Source: an uncultured bacterium
Lineage (GTDB): Bacteria; Bacillota; Clostridia; TANB77; CAG-508
Assembly (NCBI GenBank): GCA_905215935.1
Contig: CAJMRY010000001.1
Coordinates: 62,001-126,000 of the forward strand
DNA length: 64,000 nucleotides
Reading direction: 5' to 3'
Both the position numbers and the translations under genes were made by a program. Below the pieces are notes generated by a model. The model did no database searches. It worked only from the letters and a program-made list of their open reading frames with translations, and was not told the origin of the DNA. Below, in pieces: positions 57,802 through 64,000 of this stretch; within the stretch, counting starts at the first letter, position 1; each line of letters starts with the position of its first letter.

Positions 57802-58920
57802 TTATACTTCTATTTTTCTATTCTCAAAATTTATTTCAAACTCTGAAACTTTATCTGAGATAGGATTACCTTTTTCGTCTAATTCATTTGTTTCTTCCAT
57901 TATTTCTACTTTCATATTGGTAATATCTGACTTAAGATACTCTTCATATTCATTATACCAATCTGCTGGTCCATTATAAATTTCAAAAACAAGATCTGTT
58001 CCATCATTATAATATTTTGGATAGAATAAATATTTTGAACCATAATTATCTATTACTCTTAAATAAATAACATCATAATTTGTTAAACTATACGATTCTT
58101 CTTTACAATAAAGTTTTATTCCAGTTTTAGTATATGAATATCCATAAAAACTATATGTTCTTTTTCCTATATCTACCTTAACTTTTGGAATATTAGTAAC
58201 TTCAATTTCTCCAGAATACAAATTACCAGCCAATGTATATTCTGTTTTTAAATTCGCTTCTAAAATCGAATCATTAATATTAAATTTATTATATTCAAAT
58301 TTAAAGTTCAAATCACTATTTAAATATTCTTTATTTAAATTTAACACTAGTTCTTGTACTATCATATTACCTTTTACTTTGATATCTTTTACATGAAAAC
58401 ACCAAATTTCTCCATCTATTATATCTATATCATTAATATATTTATTATTTATATATATCTTACAATCTGCAAACATCTCACTAAAAAATAATTCTTTACT
58501 ATTATCTGAATCTTTATATTCTTCTAAATTAATACTTTTTTCTATATTATCTGGAAATACAATTTCATACATTACTCTAACTTCACTTTCAATTCTTTTT
58601 GCACTTTTAATTCTAAATTGCATATTATTATTCGAAGTAATAATGTTTGGTTCTTCTAAATAATCATCTTTAGTATTACCTGTTATCCAATTTACTACAC
58701 TTTTTATATATTCTCCTGCTTTAACCTGAAATGTAGAATTAGTGGTTATAATTATTGCACATGCACACACTGATACTAAAGGTACTAATCTTTTAATAAT
58801 CCATATTTTATTGTTTTTTATCTTACTCTTTTGTTGTATGTTATAATAAATTCTATCTTTTGATTCTTCGTCTAATGTTATTGTTTCATATGCTCTTTTT
58901 ATTTTATTCATCCAATTCAC
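57802..58920 (-). CDS. DUF4179-type membrane anti-sigma factor
   Basis: 372 aa. Cytoplasmic N-terminus (MNWMNKIKRAYETITLDEESKDRI), one helix (about 45-65), then a large extracytoplasmic domain. It overlaps the ECF sigma gene by 17 bases, the usual arrangement for an anti-sigma factor with its sigma. Signal sensed is unknown. Confidence 0.85.
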   Translation of the reverse strand: MNWMNKIKRAYETITLDEESKDRIYYNIQQKSKIKNNKIWIIKRLVPLVSVCACAIIITTNSTFQVKAGEYIKSVVNWITGNTKDDYLEEPNIITSNNNMQFRIKSAKRIESEVRVMYEIVFPDNIEKSINLEEYKDSDNSKELFFSEMFADCKIYINNKYINDIDIIDGEIWCFHVKDIKVKGNMIVQELVLNLNKEYLNSDLNFKFEYNKFNINDSILEANLKTEYTLAGNLYSGEIEVTNIPKVKVDIGKRTYSFYGYSYTKTGIKLYCKEESYSLTNYDVIYLRVIDNYGSKYLFYPKYYNDGTDLVFEIYNGPADWYNEYEEYLKSDITNMKVEIMEETNELDEKGNPISDKVSEFEINFENRKIEV

Positions 58921-59380
58921 CTCCTATCTTCACTTTTAATATTTCTCTACCTCTTTTTAGTTGACTTCTTACTGTAGATTCTTTTTTTCCTGTAATCTTA
59001 GCTATTTCTATACTTGAATACCCCTCATAATAATATAAATATATAGTTGTTTTATATTTATTTGGTAAATTTAAAACTATATGTAATGTTTCATCTATAT
59101 TATTTTCTTCATTTTGATTTGCCAAATTATAATCTTCTATATTGTCAACCTTGCTTTTCCATGATTTGAGACTATTTTTGCACAAATTGCTTGCAGTAAC
59201 TATTAGCCAAGCTTTTTCATGATTATAATTTTCAAATTTAATTTCTTTTCTTAGTAATCTTATAAAAGTTTCTTGAACTATATCTTCTGCATCTGGTTTA
59301 TTTTTTAAATACGAATAACAAATTCTATATACAGTATCAACATTTCTTTCATAGATTTCTTTAAACTTCATTTCATCCAT
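58904..59380 (-). CDS. ECF-type RNA polymerase sigma factor
   Basis: 158 aa. Region 2: FKEIYERNVDTVYRICYSYL, DAEDIVQETFIRLL; region 4: LPNKYKTTIYLYYYEGYSSIEI with helix-turn-helix IAKITGKKESTVRSQLKRG. First gene of a sigma/anti-sigma pair followed by a lipoprotein gene. Confidence 0.93.
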   Translation of the reverse strand: MDEMKFKEIYERNVDTVYRICYSYLKNKPDAEDIVQETFIRLLRKEIKFENYNHEKAWLIVTASNLCKNSLKSWKSKVDNIEDYNLANQNEENNIDETLHIVLNLPNKYKTTIYLYYYEGYSSIEIAKITGKKESTVRSQLKRGREILKVKIGGELDE

Positions 59381-59485
59381 TACTAAAAACTCCTTCTAAT
59401 AAGTTCCATATATTTTTACATTTAATCTTCCATTACTTTAAATACAATCTAAAACAAATAAAAGTTGCATTTTTTCTATAATTTT

Positions 59486-60136
59486 TTAATCTTTTGCAAT
59501 TGTAATAACACCCACTTTTTTACATCCCGCTTCTTTTAATATTCTACTACATTCATTAACAGTACTTCCTGTTGTATATATATCATCTAACAGTAATATT
59601 CTTTTATTTATAATTTTTTCTATACTTTTAATTTGATATACATCTTTTATATTATTTTCTCTCTGTTTTTTATTTAATGAACTTTGTGCTACTATATTTT
59701 TATTTTTTATAATAACATTATTTTCTAATTTTATATTTTTAATTTCATGTACTAAATCTTTTGCAATAAGTTCACTTTGGTTATATCCTCTTGTCTTCAT
59801 TCTATATTTGTGTATAGGTATTGGAATTAAAATATCATATTTTTTTATAAAGTCTATGTTTTTTTTACTATTTAAAATCAGTTCTGAAAAACTTCTATGT
59901 AAATAAGACTTTTCTTTAAATTTATACTCTAATATTCTCTGTCTTATTATTCCTTCATACTTAAAAATATATAAATGTTCTCTAAAACTTTTGTCATTAT
60001 ATATTTCAATCTTATTTAATGATTTAAATTTAATTAATTCCATGCAATCTTCACATATATATTTTTTACTTGTTTTTAAACATATTCCACACACTGGTGG
60101 AAAAATAAAATTAAGGACACAATCTAAAAAGTTCAT
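59486..60136 (-). CDS. comF: ComF-family phosphoribosyltransferase-like protein
   Basis: 216 aa. N-terminal zinc ribbon (CGICLKTSKKYICEDC), then a PRTase fold with KTRGYNQSELIAKDL and the PRPP loop ILLLDDIYTTGSTVNEC. Needed in DNA uptake in competent Firmicutes; with dprA and recD2 it hints at natural transformation genes here. The 281 bases after it hold nothing recognised. Confidence 0.9.
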   Translation of the reverse strand: MNFLDCVLNFIFPPVCGICLKTSKKYICEDCMELIKFKSLNKIEIYNDKSFREHLYIFKYEGIIRQRILEYKFKEKSYLHRSFSELILNSKKNIDFIKKYDILIPIPIHKYRMKTRGYNQSELIAKDLVHEIKNIKLENNVIIKNKNIVAQSSLNKKQRENNIKDVYQIKSIEKIINKRILLLDDIYTTGSTVNECSRILKEAGCKKVGVITIAKD

Positions 60137-60417
60137 AACTCCTCCTTTTATCTTTGTGCCCCCGTAAAATATATCATATTAATTTGTATCAATAATTTGA
60201 AAAATCATAAAGTTTTATACGTAAATTTGAAGTGCTTGCCATTGATAATCAATAATTTTTAAAATTTGCACACTAAATTGGTTCTTTATCATTTTAGTTA
60301 AATTTTAATATTTCCAGATTAAAAAGCACATTTTTTACAATATTTAAAAATCAAATAAAACGTAATCAAATAATTTAACAAAAACTACTAACTTTAACAA
60401 GCTCATAATTTACAATT

Positions 60418-62630
60418 CTAAATTGCTTTTAGTTTTTCTTTTAATCCTGTATTTCTTTTCTTTATATCTACATTTTGTATCATATAATTTACAATATTAG
60501 GATTTCCTATTACAATAAGCATCTTTTTGGCTCTAGTCATTGCTGTATACAATAAATTTCTTGTAAGTAAAATTGGTGACGCCTGCATTATAGGTAATAT
60601 AACAACATCAAATTCACTTCCGTTGTGCTTTATGAACTGTTATTGCATATGAATGTTCTATTTGCTCTAAGTCTTGATATGTATACCATGCTATTTTTTC
60701 ATCATCAAACTGAATCTTTACCTTTTTTTCTAAATCATCAATTGTTTTTATTGTGCCAAGTTCTCCATTAAAAACTCCTGTTCCAGTTTCATATTTAGTC
60801 AATTTTCTTTCCCAAAATATATCATAATTATTTTTAACTTGCATTACTCTATCTCCAACTCTGTAAATTGCACCCATATTTTGTTTTTCGATATCGTCTT
60901 CTCTTTTTGGATTTAAAGTTTGCTGTAATATTTTATTTAATTCTTTAGTTCCAAGCATTCCTTTTTTAGTTGGAGTAATTACTTGTATATTTTTAAAGAA
61001 ATCATAATCACCATAATTTTTTAATCTTCCATTACATAATGAAAGTATTTGATATAATATTTTATCTTGATTCTGTTCATTAATATAAAAGAAATCCTCA
61101 TTTAATTTTTCTTCTGACTCTTCTTGTTTTATAAAATATTCTCCACTATTGACTCTATGACTGTTAATTATTATCTTACTTTTAGCAGCCTGTCTAAATA
61201 TTTTATTTAAAGTTATTGTAGTTATTCTATTTGAATTAATTATATCTTCTAATATACTACCAGGACCTACTGATGGTAACTGGTCCACATCTCCTACTAG
61301 TACAAGTTTTGTTCCTTGATATATAGCTTTTAATAAATAATTCATTAAAAATAAATCCACCATAGACATCTCATCAATAATTATTACATCTGCATCTATT
61401 GGTGCAACATCACTATCAATGCTACTTATACCTTCATCTTCTATCTTCCCTATTTCTAACAAACGGTGCAATGTTTTGGCTTCTTCATTTGTTGTTTCTG
61501 TCATTCTTTTGGCAGCTCTACCAGTTGGTGCACATAGTACTGTTTTCTTACCTTGTTTTTTATATAAATCGATTATTACTTTTATTATTGTTGTTTTACC
61601 AGTACCTGGCCCACCAGTAATTACACATACGTTATGGTCATTTACTGCTTCTACTGCCTCTTTTTGTTTAGTAGATAATTCTATATCTGTTTCTTTCTCC
61701 ACTTTCTCTAATTCTTTTGAGAAATTTTTTATTTTTTTTATATTTTTAGCATTATCTAATACTATTAATTTTTCAGCTATATTCTGTTCTGCTTTATCAT
61801 AATAATCTAAATAGATCCATTCTGCATCTTTCATTTTATATATAACTATCTCTTTATTTACCTTTAATCTGATAATTGTTTCTTCTATCTCTTCATTTGT
61901 TACAGATAATAATTCTCTTGTAAAATTATACAAATTTTCTTTTTCCACACAACAATGACCATTAGATGCTACTCTTAAAAGTGCATATTTAATTCCACTT
62001 GCAATTCTCTTTTCATTATTATATGGAATTCCTATTTCCATAGCCATTCTATCAATTTGTTTAAAATCCACATTATTTGCAATATCTACTAGTATATATG
62101 GATTTGCCTCTATTTCTTCTATAGCATTTACACCTAATCGTTTATATACATTTTTAGCATTTTGAACACCAATACCAAATTTCTCCAAAAATCCAACAAT
62201 TTGCCACAATTCCCAATTTTCATTAAATTGTTCTGCCATTTCTATAGCCTTGGATTCTGTTATACCTTTAATCCCGAGCAAGCTTGGTTGGTTCAAATTT
62301 AAAAATATGAATTGTTTGCTTTCCAAATTTATCAATTATCTTTTTAGCTGTTGCAGGACCAATCCCCTTTATTGCACCATTTCCCAGATATTTCTCCAAG
62401 CTTGCTAAACTCTGTGGCATCATCTTTTCGAAAGTTTCCACCTTAAATTGTCTCCCATAATCTTGATGAGTTACAAATCTGCCTATTAGCTTTAAGGTAT
62501 CTCCTATATTTATAAATGGTAAATATCCAACAATAGTAAATTCTTCTTCATCTGTTTCTAATGTAGCTACTGTATAACTATTAACTTCATTTTGGTATAT
62601 TATCTCTGTTAAGTCTCCTTTAAGTTCCAA
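60418..62630 (-). CDS. recD2: ATP-dependent RecD2-type DNA helicase (two +1 recoding sites)
   Basis: 736 aa after joining. Start chosen at TTG 62628-62630 (MELKGDLTEIIYQNE) after GAGAGG; the ORF also extends upstream through the solitary RAYT repeat, which is unlikely to be coding. Helix-hairpin-helix region, then Walker A TGGPGTGKTTIIK, DEMSMVD, GDVDQLPSVGPGS. CGG at 62274-62276 (residue 119): PTKLA-GIKGITESKAIEM restored. CGG at 60620-60622 (residue 670): TVHKAQ-GSEFDVVILP restored, the SF1B motif VI region, followed by TRNLLYTAMTRAK. Ends at TAG 60418-60420. Confidence 0.96.
60619..60622 (-). other. +1 recoding site CGGA in recD2 (second)
   Basis: GCA CAA CGG AAG TGA becomes GCA CAA GGA AGT GAA (A-Q-G-S-E) without the C, in a conserved helicase motif. 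Confidence 0.9.
62273..62276 (-). other. +1 recoding site CGGG in recD2 (first)
   Basis: CTT GCT CGG GAT TAA becomes CTT GCT GGG ATT AAA GGT (L-A-G-I-K-G) without the C. Confidence 0.86.
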
Positions 62631-62745
62631 TTTAATCCTCTCTTTGCTATAATATTTTAGCTCATTATATATGATTATTTTTAAAATGTCTATTATTCTT
62701 AGTAACATAAATATAATTTTATAATATAATATCTTATAAAATAAA

Positions 62746-62788
62746 AATTGCAAAAAGGTGCCAAAAGGGACGGGGCATTTTGGCAATC
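62746..62788. repeat. solitary RAYT-terminal repeat
   Basis: GCCAAAAGGGACGGGGCATT and flanks match the left end of the element at 12361-12411 in the same orientation. It lies between recD2 and the plus-strand gene, with no transposase nearby. Confidence 0.75.
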
Positions 62789-62822
62789 TTTAAAACACCA
62801 TTTTACATATATGGAGGTTTAT

Positions 62823-63176
62823 ATGGCTGATTTCATTTTTTATGGCATATTATGGACACTTGCCTTGTATGGACTTTTTGATATAATTAAAACAATTATT
62901 TATTTATGTACATATACCAATCTAAAATCTGATGGGATTTACTTAATTGTCGCTGTTAAAAATCAAGAAAATAAAATTGAATTTTTTATGCGTTCTTTAC
63001 TATTTCGTTTTTTGTATGGAAATGAAGATTATTTAAAAAATATTATTGTAACAGATTTAGATTCATCAGATGGAACAAAAAAGATACTAAGCCATCTTGA
63101 AAAAGATTATGATTGTATAAAAATTGTTAATTGGAAAGAATGTAAGGATATTATTGATAATGTTAATGTAAAATAG
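62823..63176 (+). CDS. conserved hypothetical protein with one membrane helix
   Basis: 117 aa from the ATG at 62823, nine bases after GGAGG; an upstream in-frame ATG lies in the RAYT repeat and is rejected. N-terminal helix (about 4-30), then a soluble domain with IIVTDLDSSDGTKKILSHLEKDY that resembles a glycosyltransferase-A-like DxD segment, though too short to be a full enzyme. Divergent from recD2. The stop occurs after an A4 run; the +1 frame continues with a plausible tail (KDIEEYLEDYKSINKVI), so the gene may carry a small indel. Confidence 0.7.
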   Translation: MADFIFYGILWTLALYGLFDIIKTIIYLCTYTNLKSDGIYLIVAVKNQENKIEFFMRSLLFRFLYGNEDYLKNIIVTDLDSSDGTKKILSHLEKDYDCIKIVNWKECKDIIDNVNVK

Positions 63177-63337
63177 TAACACTAAAGATATTGAAGAATA
63201 TCTAGAAGACTACAAGTCCATTAATAAAGTCATATAATTTATATAGTATTTATACAATGAAATACAAGATTGTAAGAATAAATAATTTCAATCTTGTATT
63301 TTTAAATGTATAATCTTATCATATATTTGTTTTAGCA

Positions 63338-63486
63338 TTATTTAATAACACTTTTTACATATTTCAATACATCATCATTTTCAATAGTATGAGGTTCTTC
63401 TATTTTAGATTTCTCATTAACCCTATATATAATTATATAATCATCGTTTCCATAATAATTTATATTATATAATTTATTACCTCTTT
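63338..63486 (-). pseudogene. remnant of a small gene
   Basis: Minus strand is open from about 63486 to TAA at 63338-63340 (GNKLYNINYYGNDDYIIIY near the start, DVLKYVKSVIK at the end) with coding-like composition, but no start codon or ribosome site upstream and a stop just before it. The rest of 63177-63733 shows only AT-rich DNA and a hairpin before rplQ. Confidence 0.4.
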
Positions 63487-63687
63487 CTTATTTATTTGTA
63501 CAACAATGTACTATAATTTAGATGCTTTTTAATTACATTTTTGTTGGTAATTGATAAAAATCAACAATTTTAATATACATCTTTTACATTTTATTATATC
63601 TATATTTACTTGCCATAATTAAAATCTTATGGCATTTTTATTTTATCCATAAATTTATACAAAATTACTATTTTTAATATAAGCTCA

Positions 63688-63727
63688 AAAAAAGACATAA
63701 ACAATAATTTGTTTATGTCTTTTTGTA
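63688..63727 (-). terminator. terminator after rplQ
   Basis: AAAAAGACATAAAC pairs with GTTTATGTCTTTTTG around a short loop; T-run on the minus strand, just after the rplQ stop. Confidence 0.82.
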
Positions 63728-63733
63728 TAAATA

Positions 63734-64000
63734 TTAAACTAATTGTAATATAACAACTTCTGCAGCGTCTCCTCTTCTTGGTCCAGCTTTAATGATACGT
63801 GTGTATCCTCCAACTCTTCCTTCGTATTTAGGAGCTATTTCATTAAATAATTTTGCTGTTAAGTCTACTTTATTTCCTTCAGAATCTGTTACTTTATTTA
63901 CCATTGTCATCATTTTTCTTCTTGCATTTAATCTTGAAGGCATATCTTTTTGTCTTTTTTCTGTAGTTTCTTCTTTAACTACTTTTAAATATTCTTTACC
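63734..64000 (-). CDS. rplQ: 50S ribosomal protein L17 (5' end outside window)
   Basis: C-terminal 88 aa visible. Matches L17 by ARRKMM, LFNEIAPKYEGRVGGYTRI and GPRRGDAAEVVILQLV. The part GKEYLKVVKEETTEKRQKD upstream is open to the window edge, so MPSRLNA is not the start. An insertion relative to common L17 lies around SEGNKVDLTA. Usually the last gene of the S10-spc-alpha ribosomal region, which would lie beyond 64000. Confidence 0.93.
   Translation of the reverse strand, partial: GKEYLKVVKEETTEKRQKDMPSRLNARRKMMTMVNKVTDSEGNKVDLTAKLFNEIAPKYEGRVGGYTRIIKAGPRRGDAAEVVILQLV

Noticed and set aside
62631..62786. Upstream extension of recD2 beginning MPKCPVPFGTF
   Set aside because: This stretch is the solitary RAYT repeat plus AT-rich DNA read by chance; the RecD2 family starts at the MELKG-like position.

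Overview
The window comes from an AT-rich, low-GC Gram-positive endospore former, most likely an uncultured anaerobic member of the Clostridia (inference from gene families; no marker here fixes the genus). Evidence: the forespore cluster spoIIAA-spoIIAB-sigF-spoIID-spoIIQ, spoVT, T-box leaders ahead of valS and an ileS unit, a CIRCE operator ahead of hrcA, and clostridial gene orders such as queA-tgt-...-HD-secD-secF. Almost all genes are on the minus strand; only one tRNA, one 57-aa ORF and one hypothetical gene run on plus.

Main result. Thirteen genes that should be continuous are each broken by one or two +1 frame changes (18 sites in total). At every site the zero frame meets an arginine triplet CGG, and skipping just its C restores the family's sequence with a glycine (CGGA, CGGG or once CGGT). 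Affected genes: dnaJ, a DUF2238-like membrane gene, addA (2), spoIID, sigF (2), an HD-domain gene, a WG-repeat gene, tgt, a DUF5412-like gene (2), ftsH (2), dprA, gapA and recD2 (2). I scanned the minus-strand complement of CGG by eye through the coding regions. In-frame CGG occurs at these 18 places and once more (codon 3 of a 95-aa ORF at 6614-6901), while about 35 other CGG triplets inside genes lie in the other two frames. Essential genes (gapA, ftsH, tgt) are among those affected, so I read this as efficient +1 recoding at an apparently unassigned CGG codon, in effect a natural four-base glycine codon CGGN, rather than decay or sequencing error.

Layout. 1-4764: heat-shock operon hrcA-grpE-dnaK-dnaJ. 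4905-8592: pyk, two small accessory ORFs, a DUF2238-like membrane protein and an S4 RNA-binding protein. 8593-13268: addA and a RAYT-type transposase element. 13330-17084: the sporulation cluster. 17375-22399: HD protein, valS with T-box, epimerase-like protein. 22504-30435: palindromic repeat, rhodanese, secF/secD, HD, TIGR04086, WG-repeat protein, tgt, queA. 30710-38030: SMI1-like gene, ileS unit with T-box, ftsH, DUF1189. 38142-46911: PBP1A, dprA, folD, YlmH-like, dxs, eno. 47294-50734: tRNA-Gln, small genes, GGGtGRT protein, MazG-like, NifU-like scaffold. 50948-56128: glycolytic cluster gapA-pgk-(membrane)-tpiA-gpmI. 56496-62630: spoVT, lipoprotein, ECF sigma/DUF4179 pair, comF, recD2. 62823-64000: plus-strand hypothetical gene, a gene remnant, and the 3' part of rplQ.

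Two repeat families punctuate the intergenic DNA: a roughly 235-bp palindrome whose long stem shows compensatory changes between copies, and the inverted GCCAAAA-rich termini of the RAYT element, with a solitary copy beside recD2.
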